64,000 bases of DNA, from the NCBI RefSeq assembly GCF_011806455.1, contig NZ_JAATOT010000001.1, positions 1 to 64,000 on the forward strand, given 5' to 3'. This stretch comes from Celeribacter sp. HF31. GTDB lineage: Bacteria > Pseudomonadota > Alphaproteobacteria > Rhodobacterales > Rhodobacteraceae. The notes under the pieces are model-generated. The model did not search any database, had not been told where the DNA came from, and was given only the letters and a program-made list of their open reading frames with translations. Shown one piece after another: positions 36,046 to 45,280 of this stretch; positions within the stretch are counted from its first letter, which is position 1, and every line of letters starts with the position of its first letter. A program made the position numbers and the translations under genes.

Positions 36046-38430
36046 TTAGGAACGGGGGCGTTCCTTTTTCGGATCATAATGCGGGAAGGGTGCGACGCGC
36101 GCCGAGTAGCGTTTCAGGTGGCCGTCGAGTTGGCCAACCTCGACCAGCGTGCCCTCTTCGGCATGGGCCACGTCGATGCGGGCGAGCGCGATCCATTGAC
36201 CCGTGCGCGGGCTGCGCATGGCGGAGCAAATCTCGCCCACCTGCGCGCGCCCGATGCGGATGCAATCGCCATGCGCCACGGCGTTCTGGCCGTCGATTTC
36301 GAGTCCCACAAATTTGCGCGAGGGCGTTTCCTTGCGACGCAGCAGAGCATCGCGCCCGACGAAATCCGCAGTCTTGGATTTGAGCGGCACCGTAAAGCCG
36401 ACACCGGCCTCGAAAGGGTCGGTCTGATCGGAGAAATCGTAACCCGCAAAGACCAACCCGGCCTCGATCCGCACGAGGTCGAGGGCCGCGAGGCCCATAG
36501 GCTTCATGCCGACTTTCTGCCCGGCCTCCCAGACCGCTTTGAAAATTTCGGCACCGTGCTTCGGATGACAGAAAATCTCATAGCCCAGCTCGCCGGTGTA
36601 ACCGGTGCGCGAGATCACGACGGGGATGCCCTCGTGATCGCCGAGACGCGCGGGCGTGAAGCGGAACCAACCCATCTCCATCAAATCAGGATGATGCGGC
36701 GCGGTCCAAAACAGCTCATTGATCAAATCTCGCGATTTCGGGCCCTGGACCGCGAGGTTGTGCATCTGATCGGTCGAGGAGCGGATCATGACGTTGAGGC
36801 CAAGGCGTTTTGCCTCTTCGCGCATCCAGACACCGCCCTCATCCGAGCCGCCGATCCAGCGGAAATTATGCTCGCCCAGACGGAACAAGGTGCCGTCGTC
36901 GATCATGCCGCCGTGCGGGTAGCACATGGCGGAATAGACCACCTGACCAATGGCGAGTTTCTCGACATTGCGAGTCAGAACCCAGTTCATCAGCGCCTCG
37001 GCATCGGGGCCGGTGACCTCGAATTTTCTGAGCGCGGAGAGGTCCATGACCACCACGCCTTCGCGGCAGGCCCAGTAGCTCTCCACGGGGTCGCATTCCG
37101 GGAAAGAGTTCGGAAGCCAGAACCCGTTGTAGTCGGCAAAGTCGCGGGTCATCGTGGCAAAGGAATCGTAAAAACCGCTTTCACGCGTCATGATCGGGTC
37201 CTCGTCAGGGGTCGGGCGCCAGGCGGTGGCGCGGGAGAAACGTTCCTCGGCGCCGTAGGTGCGCACATGGATGTCGGTGAGGTGCCAGCCATTGGCGGCG
37301 GAGGTGTCATCGGGGCAGGACGATGAGACACAGACCAGATCGGTCAACGCGCGCAACAGCACATAGTCGCCGGGCCGCGACCAGGGCTCATCCGCCAGCA
37401 TGACGCCGTGCTCGTCGATTGCGGTGTTGAAAAAGAAATTCGCCGCCATCCAACCGGGACGGGCGGGGATGCCATAGGGGTCGAGAACTGCGTTGAAATT
37501 GTCGGAACAGTTGGCGTGACCGGGGTAGCCGATGTCGTCGTAATATTTGGCGTTGCAGGCCAGACCGAAGGCATCGTGGCGACCGCAGGTGTCTTGTACA
37601 ACCTCGACCAAGGGCGTCAGGTCATGGTCGAAGTACTTCGCGTGCAGCCCGGGCATCGGGTAGGCGTGGCCTTGGATCGTGCGGGTGGTGGTGACGTCGA
37701 GCGGATGAAAAATACCCTTGTCGACCTTGCGCGCATCGAAACATTGAAAGTCGGTGCACTGGCGGCCGTCCACGTCCATGATCTGGATGAATTCACCCTT
37801 TTTGACCGTGTAGGCCTTGGCAGTTGCGGAGGCGATGCGGATGTCTTGCAGCGTGTCCGCAAGCGGGTCGGGGAGGGCGAATGAGCCCTCATGGCGGGCC
37901 TCAGCGCGGGTGATCGTGACCATCAAAGGCGTGGCGGTATTCTGTGCCTCGAAATCTGGCTCGGGGGCTGGGGCGGTGATCAACAGCCAGCCTGCGTTTT
38001 GCGCCGTGAAGCTGACGCCTTCGCCCGCCGGGCTGGTCGTGGAAAAGAGGCCGATGGCCCTGGCGCCTGCCAGATCGATCTGACGTTTCGCAAGGCCCAA
38101 ACGGAGACGCGCCATGCCGGGCAGGGCGCTATTTACCGTGGTGCGCAGATCATCGCCGGAGGCATCGGCGGACCAGCCCAAGACACCCGGATCGACACGC
38201 CCGTCCGTGTGCGCCGCGAGCAATTCACAGCGCTGGCCGCCCTCGGTGTTGGTGACGGTGATCCGATCTCCGGGCTTTACCTCAAGCAAAGACGCCCCAC
38301 CGCCTTGGACGGTGTGGCGTTCCTCGTTGGAGGCGAGTCGGTAGGCACCTGCGCGCCGCGGGAGAGAGGCCGTGGGTGGGCCAGAACGAAAAGGAAGGCC
38401 GGAAGGATCGAGGATCAACGGGATCTCCAT
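36046..38430 (-). CDS. tdm: Trimethylamine N-oxide demethylase (DUF1989-GcvT fusion)
   Basis: 794 residues. A DUF1989 region in two parts covers about 1-395, with the catalytic-type half at about 200-395 (IQIMDVDGRQCTDFQCFD; QDTCGRHDAFGLACN; GHANCSDNFNAVLDP; LTDLVCVSSSCPDDTSAAN). Candidate zinc ligands include Cys near 282, 308 and 367. A GcvT-type folate domain follows (about 420-794: YWACREGVVVMDLSALRKFE; SRTGYTGELGYEIFCHPKHG). This architecture and size are those of Tdm, which splits TMAO into dimethylamine and formaldehyde, the latter captured on tetrahydrofolate. tmm lies upstream on the same strand. An intrinsic terminator ends only 10 nt before the assigned ATG and no ribosome site is visible, so the true start may be further in. 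Confidence 0.92.
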   Translation of the reverse strand: MEIPLILDPSGLPFRSGPPTASLPRRAGAYRLASNEERHTVQGGGASLLEVKPGDRITVTNTEGGQRCELLAAHTDGRVDPGVLGWSADASGDDLRTTVNSALPGMARLRLGLAKRQIDLAGARAIGLFSTTSPAGEGVSFTAQNAGWLLITAPAPEPDFEAQNTATPLMVTITRAEARHEGSFALPDPLADTLQDIRIASATAKAYTVKKGEFIQIMDVDGRQCTDFQCFDARKVDKGIFHPLDVTTTRTIQGHAYPMPGLHAKYFDHDLTPLVEVVQDTCGRHDAFGLACNAKYYDDIGYPGHANCSDNFNAVLDPYGIPARPGWMAANFFFNTAIDEHGVMLADEPWSRPGDYVLLRALTDLVCVSSSCPDDTSAANGWHLTDIHVRTYGAEERFSRATAWRPTPDEDPIMTRESGFYDSFATMTRDFADYNGFWLPNSFPECDPVESYWACREGVVVMDLSALRKFEVTGPDAEALMNWVLTRNVEKLAIGQVVYSAMCYPHGGMIDDGTLFRLGEHNFRWIGGSDEGGVWMREEAKRLGLNVMIRSSTDQMHNLAVQGPKSRDLINELFWTAPHHPDLMEMGWFRFTPARLGDHEGIPVVISRTGYTGELGYEIFCHPKHGAEIFKAVWEAGQKVGMKPMGLAALDLVRIEAGLVFAGYDFSDQTDPFEAGVGFTVPLKSKTADFVGRDALLRRKETPSRKFVGLEIDGQNAVAHGDCIRIGRAQVGEICSAMRSPRTGQWIALARIDVAHAEEGTLVEVGQLDGHLKRYSARVAPFPHYDPKKERPRS

Positions 38431-38440
38431 CGGTCAGAAT

Positions 38441-38477
38441 AAAAAAATCCGGGGGTGCGTGATTGCGGTCCCCCGGA
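38441..38477 (-). terminator. Intrinsic terminator immediately upstream of tdm
   Basis: On the minus strand an 8-bp stem (TCCGGGGG / CCCCCGGA, arms 38470-38477 and 38448-38455) with a 14-nt loop is followed by seven T (38447-38441). The tdm start codon is 10 nt further. The preceding TCCCC-TGATCC-GGGGA can form a competing hairpin that would break the terminator, so this could be an attenuator. Confidence 0.8.
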
Positions 38478-38495
38478 TCAGGGGAGAGGGAAGGG

Positions 38496-38511
38496 GCCCC
38501 GTCTCCGGGGC
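38496..38511 (-). other. Hairpin with a GAGA tetraloop in the tmm-tdm spacer
   Basis: GCCCCG-GAGA-CGGGGC on the minus strand, a 6-bp stem closed by a GNRA-type loop. It lies between the tandem stem-loops and the terminator of the tdm leader. Confidence 0.6.
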
Positions 38512-38520
38512 ATCCGATTG

Positions 38521-38604
38521 GTTCTGCCCGATCAGCGTTTGCTGATCAGTTTTGCCCGATCAGCCTTGGCTGACCAGTTTTGCCCGATCAGCCTTGGCTG
38601 ATCA
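38521..38604 (-). repeat. Three tandem 28-bp stem-loop repeats after tmm
   Basis: Units at 38521-38548, 38549-38576 and 38577-38604 share the plan GTTTTGCCCGATCAGC...GCTGATCA. Each holds a 7-8-bp inverted repeat (GATCAGC / GCTGATC). They differ at a few positions, one of which (GACCA for GATCA in unit 2) changes a stem pair. The last unit overlaps the tmm stop codon. The stems have no T-run. Confidence 0.92.
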
Positions 38605-39942
38605 GTTTTGCAAGTAGGCTTCCATGCTGTCGTCCAGCGCGTCTTTCCAGGGCGTGTGGTGCGCGGGAGCCATGGTGCCGGTGATCGGAGACACATAGGC
38701 ATTGTTGCGGAAGGTCATGATCCCTTCCTTCTTGTGCTTTTTCCATTGGAAGAAGGCCGTGTTGGCGGCATCGACATCGAAGCTCGGGTAATCCGTATCC
38801 GCAATCAGTTCTTTGACATATTCGCCTTGGTAAACGATGCAGTCGTTGTCGGTCTCGTTCTTGGCCTCTGCGGCCACACGCGCCTCGACATCGGCGGCCA
38901 TTGTGGCCGCATCGGGCAGTTCGATCCGGCCCAGAATGATGTCACGCACATACCATGCCTGAGCGTCGAACATGTTAAACGTATACCACTGGTCCTGCAT
39001 GCCGAGATAGAACATCTTCGGATTGGGATTATAGACCACGCCTTTGTAGAGATCCGCCGTGGCCAGAACATTGGCGGTTTTCAGACGCAGATCGTCGGGC
39101 AGGAAGGGGAAGTAGTGTTTGTAGCCGGTGCACAGGATGATGGCATCGACGTCTTTTGTGGTCCCGTCCTTGAAATAGGCCGTTGCGCCCTCGACTTTTT
39201 CGAGCGCCGGTTTTTCTTCCCAGTTCTCCGGCCACTTAAAGCCCATCGGCGCAGAGCGGTAGCAGCTTGTGACCGTTTTGGCGCCGTATTTCCAGCACTG
39301 CGATCCGATGTCTTCGGCGGAATAGGAGGCCCCGACGACAAGCACGTCCTTGCCAGCAAATTCGCGGGCATCGCGGAAGTCATGTGCGTGAATGATGCGT
39401 CCGTTGAATTGGGCAAAGCCCGGGTATTCCGGCACGTTCGGCGAGGAGAAATGGCCGGAGGCGACGATCACATTGTCGAACCGTTCTTTGTAGACTCGGT
39501 CGTTTTCCATGTCGTGCACAGTGATTTCAAAATCACCCTTTTCTTCGTCATACTCGACCCAGCGAATGATAGAGGAAAAGCGGATCCACTTGCGTACGTC
39601 GGCTTTTTTGACCCGACCTTCGATATAATCGAACAGAACGGCGCGTGGCGGATAGGACGCGATCTGCTTGCCGAAATGTTCCTCAAAGGAATAGTCGGCA
39701 AATTCCAAACCCTCTTTCGGACCATTGGACCAGAGGTAGCGGTACATGGAGCAATGCACTGGCTCGCCATTCTCATCGACGCCGGTGCGCCAGGTGTAGT
39801 TCCACAGCCCGCCCCAGTTCGATTGCTTCTCGAAACAGACGACTTCCGGGATCTCGGCACCCTTCTGGGCGGCGGATTGGAAAGCACGCAGTTGAGCGAG
39901 GCCGGAGGGGCCAGCACCGATGACGGCGACTCGTTTGGTCAT
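38602..39942 (-). CDS. tmm: Trimethylamine monooxygenase (flavin-containing)
   Basis: 446 residues, class B flavin monooxygenase. FAD motif [13 protein letters not shown] (near 9), NADPH motif [15 protein letters not shown] (near 203), and FMO fingerprint [11 protein letters not shown] (fits FxGxxxHxxxF) between them. The late [10 protein letters not shown] segment is typical of the family. Overall sequence and length match Tmm, which oxygenates trimethylamine to TMAO with NADPH and O2. tdm follows on the same strand. The divergent gap to the binding-protein gene carries TTGG-N-CCAA repeats that also occur before the GntR and amt genes. Confidence 0.96.
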   Translation of the reverse strand: MTKRVAVIGAGPSGLAQLRAFQSAAQKGAEIPEVVCFEKQSNWGGLWNYTWRTGVDENGEPVHCSMYRYLWSNGPKEGLEFADYSFEEHFGKQIASYPPRAVLFDYIEGRVKKADVRKWIRFSSIIRWVEYDEEKGDFEITVHDMENDRVYKERFDNVIVASGHFSSPNVPEYPGFAQFNGRIIHAHDFRDAREFAGKDVLVVGASYSAEDIGSQCWKYGAKTVTSCYRSAPMGFKWPENWEEKPALEKVEGATAYFKDGTTKDVDAIILCTGYKHYFPFLPDDLRLKTANVLATADLYKGVVYNPNPKMFYLGMQDQWYTFNMFDAQAWYVRDIILGRIELPDAATMAADVEARVAAEAKNETDNDCIVYQGEYVKELIADTDYPSFDVDAANTAFFQWKKHKKEGIMTFRNNAYVSPITGTMAPAHHTPWKDALDDSMEAYLQN

Positions 39943-39971
39943 ATTGAAAACTCCCGTTGGTTGAGCGTGTG

Positions 39972-40029
39972 TTGGTATGGACCAATAATCAAGATTGGTT
40001 CTTTTGGATTGACTCCGGTTTGGTCCAAA
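39972..40029. promoter_or_regulatory. Candidate GntR operators in the tmm divergent promoter region
   Basis: TTGGTATGGACCAA at 39972-39985 is a TTGGT-N4-ACCAA palindrome containing ATGGACCAA (one mismatch to TTGG-N-CCAA). TTTGGTCCAAA at 40019-40029 is a perfect match to TTGG-N-CCAA. The same word is found at 54919-54946, 55705-55713 and 56025-56038. Binding by the GntR protein at 54975 is inference. Confidence 0.55.
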
Positions 40030-40123
40030 AATTTTCTGCTGGTCAATGAATTTTCCTTAGAGGAATATATGAATCGGGAAATCTCTCGGTCTATTGACCT
40101 ATTTTTGGGCGTGAGGTGAAAAA

Positions 40124-41410
40124 ATGAGCAGCGCTTCGCTGGCACAGAGACTGGCCGTCGCAGGCAGCCTGCCGCGCTTGAGCGTGCAGGATCGCGCGCC
40201 CATTCGTATTGGGGCGCTGGTGCCGATGTCCGGCGCCGAAGAATCCTGGGGCCGACCGGGTATCGAAGGCTGTCAGCTCTGGGTCGATTGGATCAACGCG
40301 CATGGCGGTATGATGCTGGGCGGGCGGCGGCACTTGGTCGAGTTGAGCGTCTATGACAGTGGCGACGGGCCGGAGGCGACGCTTGAGGCCGCGCGACAGA
40401 TGGTCGAGACCCAGCGCGTGCGGCTGGTCCTGACCTTGGGCGGCGGCGACATGGCGCTGGCGCTGCCTTACCTGATGCAACGTCGCATTCTGACCGCGAC
40501 GCTTTTGCCGTCGGACCTCTCTCCCGATCACCCCTTTCTCATCGCCCCCGCCGAGGTGCACCCTTTCTTTAATGTCACCGGCGTCGACTGGCTGGCCCGG
40601 ACACGCCCCGAGGCGACGCGTGTGGCGCTCTGTTCGCAACGCGATCTCATGGGCCTGCCGTCTCTGGCGACCTACCGCGCGGCCTTTGATGTCGCCGGGC
40701 GCGAGGTGGTGCGCGAAGTGCATTATGAAGCCGAGGCTGGGGACGCGCGCGCCATCGTGGCGGAGATGCTGGCCTCCAATCCCGATGTGCTCTGTTGGTG
40801 CTCCTCGGCGCCGCCGATGATCGAGGAGCTGACCGTGGCGGCCTATGAGGCCGGGTTCACGGGCGAAATTCTCGCCTGTACCTGCGACAATTATCAGCGG
40901 CTGATCGCCCGCACCTCGCCCGACTTCATGGCGCGCTTCACCTTCCAGTTCCCGGATTTTGATGATGCGGCGCTGGCGGACACGGCGTTCTTCTTTCACC
41001 GGCCCAAAGCCTTTTTCGACGCTTATATCGACCGCTTCCCGGATCATTGGTCTGCGGTGAGTTGGGAATACGCCTCCATTCTGGACCTTTGGCACGATGC
41101 AGTCGAGACGGCGGACAGCCTCAATGCCTCCTCGGTTCTGGCCGCGCTGAAACGCGGGCGCCGGATGCCGCATGCCTTCGGGTTGGCGACCTGGTGGGGC
41201 ACGGATGTCTACGGCATCGACAATGCGCTGGTCGGCGATTGGCCGGTGGTGGCGATCCGGGACGGTAAGGCGGAGATTCAGGAATTCGGTTCGGTGCTCG
41301 GCTGGCTTGAGGCGCACGGGGCCCGGTTGATGGAAGAGCTGGGTGCACTTGGTCAGCTTTGGCACCAACGCGACAAACCCGATTTGACACGCGCCCTGGC
41401 GCAGGACTGA
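40124..41410 (+). CDS. LivJ/AmiC-type ligand-binding protein without signal peptide
   Basis: 428 residues, type 1 periplasmic-binding fold of the Leu/Ile/Val or amide/urea class. IRIGALVPMSGAEESWGRPG is at 28-47, with GCQLWVDWINAHGG, DSGDGPEATLEAARQMVETQ and ASILDLWHDAVETADSLNAS further on. The N-terminus has no hydrophobic stretch, and an in-frame stop 12 bp upstream rules out a longer start with one. It should therefore be cytoplasmic. AmiC-like proteins of this fold sense ligands in the cytoplasm and control transcription. No permease genes are near, but an XRE-cupin regulator follows 39 bp later. It is divergent from tmm. A ligand such as a methylated amine or amide is a guess. Confidence 0.82.
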   Translation: MSSASLAQRLAVAGSLPRLSVQDRAPIRIGALVPMSGAEESWGRPGIEGCQLWVDWINAHGGMMLGGRRHLVELSVYDSGDGPEATLEAARQMVETQRVRLVLTLGGGDMALALPYLMQRRILTATLLPSDLSPDHPFLIAPAEVHPFFNVTGVDWLARTRPEATRVALCSQRDLMGLPSLATYRAAFDVAGREVVREVHYEAEAGDARAIVAEMLASNPDVLCWCSSAPPMIEELTVAAYEAGFTGEILACTCDNYQRLIARTSPDFMARFTFQFPDFDDAALADTAFFFHRPKAFFDAYIDRFPDHWSAVSWEYASILDLWHDAVETADSLNASSVLAALKRGRRMPHAFGLATWWGTDVYGIDNALVGDWPVVAIRDGKAEIQEFGSVLGWLEAHGARLMEELGALGQLWHQRDKPDLTRALAQD

Positions 41411-41449
41411 CCGTCAAAACGCGGGTCCTATAGATAAGAGAGAAAGAAC

Positions 41450-42103
41450 GTGACAGGAGAGATGACTTTGAAGCCGGAAGAAACCGCCCTGCGTCAAAAC
41501 CCCCATGCCGTCAAAGAGCAGCGGGAAAAGAACCTCGAGGTCGCCATCGGGCGTCAGGTGCGCGAGCTGCGCAAACGGCAACGGCTGACGGGCGCCGATC
41601 TGGCGGCGCAGACCGGGCTGTCCGTGGGGATGCTCTCAAAGATCGAGAATGGCGTGATCTCTCCTTCGCTCAACACGATCTCCGCGCTGGCGCATGCGTT
41701 GAAAGTGCCGCTGGTACAACTGTTCTCCGGTTACGAGGAAGAGCGCGGTTGCATGCATGTGAAAGCGGGCGACGGCGTCGAGATCGAGCGCGCAGGCACC
41801 CGTGCCGGGCATCAATACAGTCTCTTGGGACATATCGGGTCAAATAATTCGGGCGTCGTAGTCGAGCCTTATCTGATCGAGCTGACCGATGCGTCGGATC
41901 GGTTCCCGGCGTTTCAACATGAAGGCATCGAGCTTTTGTACATGTTGGAGGGCCGCGTCGACTATCGTCATGGCGACAAGATTTATGCGCTGGAGCCGGG
42001 CGATACGCTTTTGTTCGACTCAGATGCGCCCCATGGCCCCGAGGTCATTGTCGAGCTGCCCGCCCGTTACCTGTCGATCATCACCTACCCGCAGGCGCGC
42101 TGA
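41450..42103 (+). CDS. XRE-family regulator with C-terminal cupin domain
   Basis: 217 residues if the GTG at 41450 is used; the ATG at 41462 has GGAG only 2 nt upstream and is less convincing. A Cro/C1 HTH lies at about 30-90 (VRELRKRQRLTGADLAAQTG; SVGMLSKIENGVISPSLNTI), and a cupin fold at about 130-215 (FQHEGIELLYMLEGRVDYRH; LEPGDTLLFDSDAPHGPEV). The cupin probably senses a small metabolite. The gene lies between the LivJ-like protein and mgsABC and points at them, so it is a likely regulator of the N-methylglutamate genes. A 239-bp non-coding gap separates it from mgsA. Confidence 0.87.
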   Translation: MTGEMTLKPEETALRQNPHAVKEQREKNLEVAIGRQVRELRKRQRLTGADLAAQTGLSVGMLSKIENGVISPSLNTISALAHALKVPLVQLFSGYEEERGCMHVKAGDGVEIERAGTRAGHQYSLLGHIGSNNSGVVVEPYLIELTDASDRFPAFQHEGIELLYMLEGRVDYRHGDKIYALEPGDTLLFDSDAPHGPEVIVELPARYLSIITYPQAR

Positions 42104-42342
42104 GGGCGGGCTGGATCGGAGCGATTCTGCGCCGGTTATGCTGCCATTTTCACACTTCGCCCATTTTGTAAGCGGTTTTCACCACTCCGCGCCCTTGTTG
42201 AGTAAAAAGAAAGCATATTTCCTGTGGATAAGTATTTTTTCCGAGGAGGAGAAAAACTTTCTTGAAGAGAAAATAGATTTCCCGCTAGTGATGTTGGTGA
42301 CGGCGCAAGACGCCGATAACCTCACCCACTATGGAGGAACCT

Positions 42343-43233
42343 ATGTGTGGCATTGTTGGCCTCTTCCTGAAAAAGGATGAATTGCGCCCCCAACTGGGCG
42401 ATCTGCTGACCGATATGCTTATCACCATGACCGACCGCGGCCCGGACAGCGCCGGGATCGCGATCTATGGCGATGAGACGGACGGCATGGTGAAAATCAC
42501 CGTTCAATCGGACACGCCCGCTGAGGCCTTCGCCGATCTCGATGCCGCCGTGTGTGCCGCCGTCGATGCGCCGGTGACGATCAAAGTGGTCGACACCCAC
42601 GCGGTTCTGACCCTGCCGGAAGCGGCCGAGAAAGACGCGATTGCCTATCTCGAAGAGAAGGGCCTGCGCATCATGGGCTCCGGGGCTTCCATGGAAATCT
42701 ACAAGGAAACCGGCCTGCCGAAAGACGTCGCGGCGCGTTTCGGTCTGCGCAACATGGGCGGCTCTCACGGCATCGGCCATACCCGCATGGCCACCGAATC
42801 CGCCGTGACGACGATGGGCGCGCACCCGTTCTCCACCGCCGACGACCAGTGCCTCGTGCACAACGGCTCGCTGTCGAACCACAACCAGATGCGTCGCAAA
42901 CTCGCCAAGAAAGGCGTGTTTACCCGCTCTGAAAACGACACCGAAGTGGGCGCGGCCTACATCTCGTCCCGCATCGCCGATGGTGCGTCTCTGGGCGAGG
43001 CGCTCGAAGGCACGATTGAGGATCTCGACGGGTTCTTCACCTTTGTGACCGGCACCAAGAACGGCTTTGGCGTCGTGCGCGACCCGATCGCCTGCAAACC
43101 CGCCGTGATGGCCGAGACCGAAGACTACGTCGCCTTCGCCTCCGAATATCGCGCCTTCGCAGACCTGCCGGGCATCGAAGCCGCCCGCGTCTGGGAACCG
43201 GAACCTGCAACTGTTTACTTCTGGGAGCGCTGA
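42343..43233 (+). CDS. mgsA: N-methylglutamate synthase subunit A (class II glutamine amidotransferase domain)
   Basis: 296 residues from the ATG at 42343, so that Cys2 (MCGIVGLFL) is exposed as the N-terminal nucleophile; GGAGG at 42333-42337 supports this, and a longer start four codons upstream would bury the Cys. Ntn-type amidotransferase motifs follow: TDRGPDSAGIAIYG and TRMATESAVTTMGAHPFSTA. In MgsABC the glutamate-synthase domains occur as separate proteins, and the complex makes N-methylglutamate from gamma-glutamylmethylamide and 2-oxoglutarate or glutamate. gmaS downstream supplies the substrate. Alone the protein could be called a glutamate synthase domain 1 homologue. Confidence 0.92.
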   Translation: MCGIVGLFLKKDELRPQLGDLLTDMLITMTDRGPDSAGIAIYGDETDGMVKITVQSDTPAEAFADLDAAVCAAVDAPVTIKVVDTHAVLTLPEAAEKDAIAYLEEKGLRIMGSGASMEIYKETGLPKDVAARFGLRNMGGSHGIGHTRMATESAVTTMGAHPFSTADDQCLVHNGSLSNHNQMRRKLAKKGVFTRSENDTEVGAAYISSRIADGASLGEALEGTIEDLDGFFTFVTGTKNGFGVVRDPIACKPAVMAETEDYVAFASEYRAFADLPGIEAARVWEPEPATVYFWER

Positions 43234-43237
43234 TCCA

Positions 43238-43924
43238 ATGACAACCACGCTCGATATGACCGCAACGGAACTCCGTGAGGTCAACACCACGCTTCAAGCC
43301 GCCGCCAAGGCACAGGCCAACGAAGCGTTTGAAATCACCAACCCGCGCGGTTCGCACGCCATGGCCTGCGGCCTCGACGGCCCGCTCTCCGTGACGATCA
43401 AGGGCTCCACCGGCTACTACTGTGCGGGCATGAACAAGGAAGCCACCGTCACCGTCGAAGGTTCTGCCGGTCCGGGTGTGGCTGAGAACATGATGTCCGG
43501 TGTCGTGACCATCGAAGGCGACGCCTCGCAATACGCGGGCGCCACCGGCCACGGCGGGCTTTTGAACATCAAAGGCAATGCCTCCTCGCGCTGCGGCATT
43601 TCGATGAAAGGCATCGACATCGTTGTGCATGGCAACATCGGCCACATGTCCGCCTTCATGGCGCAAAAGGGCAACCTCGTTGTTCTGGGCGACGCAGGCG
43701 ACGCTTTGGGGGATTCGCTCTATGAGGCCCGCCTCTTTGTGCGCGGCAACGTGAAATCTCTCGGCGCCGACTGCATCGAAAAAGAGATGCGCCCAGAGCA
43801 CATCGAGATCCTCAAAGAGCTTCTCGAAAAAGCCGGCGCCGACGCCAAGCCCGAAGAGTTCAAGCGCTACGGGTCCGCCCGCAAGCTCTACAATTTCAAC
43901 ATCGATCACGCCGACGAATACTGA
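43238..43924 (+). CDS. mgsB: N-methylglutamate synthase subunit B (GXGXG domain)
   Basis: 228 residues, a right-handed beta-helix of the glutamate synthase C-terminal (GXGXG) type, with recurring glycine turns such as SGVVTIEGDASQYAGATGHG and GLLNIKGNASSRCGISMKG. In glutamate synthase this domain links the amidotransferase and FMN domains; as a free subunit it is diagnostic of the Mgs complex. It follows mgsA by 4 bp and precedes mgsC by 10 bp. Confidence 0.93.
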   Translation: MTTTLDMTATELREVNTTLQAAAKAQANEAFEITNPRGSHAMACGLDGPLSVTIKGSTGYYCAGMNKEATVTVEGSAGPGVAENMMSGVVTIEGDASQYAGATGHGGLLNIKGNASSRCGISMKGIDIVVHGNIGHMSAFMAQKGNLVVLGDAGDALGDSLYEARLFVRGNVKSLGADCIEKEMRPEHIEILKELLEKAGADAKPEEFKRYGSARKLYNFNIDHADEY

Positions 43925-43934
43925 GGAGCGCGAT

Positions 43935-45260
43935 ATGGACAAGACACCTCAAACCGACCCGCGTCAGAGCTGGACCTTCTCCAACTCGATCAACTCGGAA
44001 ATCCGTCGTGCGGCCGACACCGGCATCTACGACATCCGTGGCGGTGGCGCAAAGCGCCGCGTGCCGCATTTCGATGACCTTCTGTTCCTCGGCGCCTCGA
44101 TGTCGCGTTATCCGCTCGAAGGCTACCGTGAGAAATGTGACACCTCCGTCACGCTCGGCACGCGCTTTGCGAAAAAGCCGATTGAGCTCAAAATCCCGGT
44201 GACCATCGCGGGCATGTCTTTTGGTGCGCTCTCCGGTCCGGCGAAAGAGGCCCTGGGTCGCGGCGCGACCATGGCAGGCACCTCGACCACCACCGGCGAC
44301 GGCGGCATGACCGAGGAAGAGCGCGGTCACTCCGAGAAACTCGTCTACCAATATCTGCCGTCGCGCTACGGCATGAACCCGGACGATCTGCGTCGTGCGG
44401 ATGCCATCGAGATCGTGGTGGGTCAGGGTGCGAAACCGGGCGGCGGCGGCATGCTGCTGGGTCAAAAGATCACCGAACGTGTGGCCGGTATGCGTGACCT
44501 TCCGGTCGGCATTGACCAGCGTTCCGCCTGTCGTCACCCGGACTGGACCGGGCCGGATGATCTGGAGATCAAAATCCTCGAAATCCGTGAAATCACCAAT
44601 TGGGAAAAGCCGATTTACATCAAAGTCGGCGGCGCGCGCCCCTACTATGATGTCGCTCTGGCCTGTAAAGCGGGCGCCGATGTGATCGTTCTCGACGGCA
44701 TGCAGGGTGGCACCGCCGCGACCCAGGACGTGTTCATCGAACACGTTGGTCAACCGACGCTGGCCTGTATCCGTCCGGCTGTTCAGGCGCTCCAAGACCT
44801 CGGCCTGCACCGCGAAGTGCAACTCGTGGTCTCCGGCGGCATCCGTACTGGCGCGGATGTGGCAAAGGCTCTGGCTCTGGGCGCAGACGCTGTGGCCATT
44901 GGCACCGCCGCTCTAGTGGCTCTGGGCGACAACGACCCGAAATGGGAATCCGAGTACAACAAACTCGGCACCACCACGGGCGCCTATGACGACTGGCACG
45001 AAGGCCGCGACCCGGCGGGCATCACCACCCAGGACGCGGAGCTGATGAAGCGCCTCGACCCGGAGGTGGCGGGCCGCAAACTGCGCAACTACCTCAACGT
45101 GCTGACGCTGGAATGCCAGACGCTCGCACGGGCCTGTGGTCACAACCACGTCCACAACCTTGAGCCGGAAGACCTCTGTGCGCTGACCATGGAAGCCGCT
45201 GCCATGGCGCAAGTGCCGCTGGCCGGGACCAATTGGTACCCGGGCAAGCCCGGCTTCTGA
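43935..45260 (+). CDS. mgsC: N-methylglutamate synthase subunit C (FMN domain)
   Basis: 441 residues, the FMN-binding (beta/alpha)8 domain of glutamate synthase. Visible are PVTIAGMSFGALSGPAKEAL, STTTGDGGMTEEERGHSEKL, the phosphate-binding VSGGIRTGADVAKALALGAD with AIGTAAL, and a GQGAKPGGGGMLLGQKI loop. It carries the synthase active centre for N-methylglutamate formation. No NADPH-dependent small subunit of glutamate synthase is adjacent, in keeping with Mgs rather than GOGAT. A GC stem-loop separates it from gmaS. Confidence 0.93.
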   Translation: MDKTPQTDPRQSWTFSNSINSEIRRAADTGIYDIRGGGAKRRVPHFDDLLFLGASMSRYPLEGYREKCDTSVTLGTRFAKKPIELKIPVTIAGMSFGALSGPAKEALGRGATMAGTSTTTGDGGMTEEERGHSEKLVYQYLPSRYGMNPDDLRRADAIEIVVGQGAKPGGGGMLLGQKITERVAGMRDLPVGIDQRSACRHPDWTGPDDLEIKILEIREITNWEKPIYIKVGGARPYYDVALACKAGADVIVLDGMQGGTAATQDVFIEHVGQPTLACIRPAVQALQDLGLHREVQLVVSGGIRTGADVAKALALGADAVAIGTAALVALGDNDPKWESEYNKLGTTTGAYDDWHEGRDPAGITTQDAELMKRLDPEVAGRKLRNYLNVLTLECQTLARACGHNHVHNLEPEDLCALTMEAAAMAQVPLAGTNWYPGKPGF

Positions 45261-45280
45261 TCTCGGCACATAACATATTT

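Noticed and set aside
38521-38604. CRISPR array
   Set aside because: Only three units with no spacers between them; the units are self-complementary stem-loops.
45224-45240. GACCAATTGGTACC-like word near the end of mgsC as a GntR site
   Set aside because: It lies inside the coding sequence and does not keep the TTGG-N-CCAA spacing.
42343-45260. Glutamate synthase (GOGAT)
   Set aside because: The three domains are on separate genes, no NADPH subunit is adjacent, and gmaS follows directly, which fits N-methylglutamate synthase.
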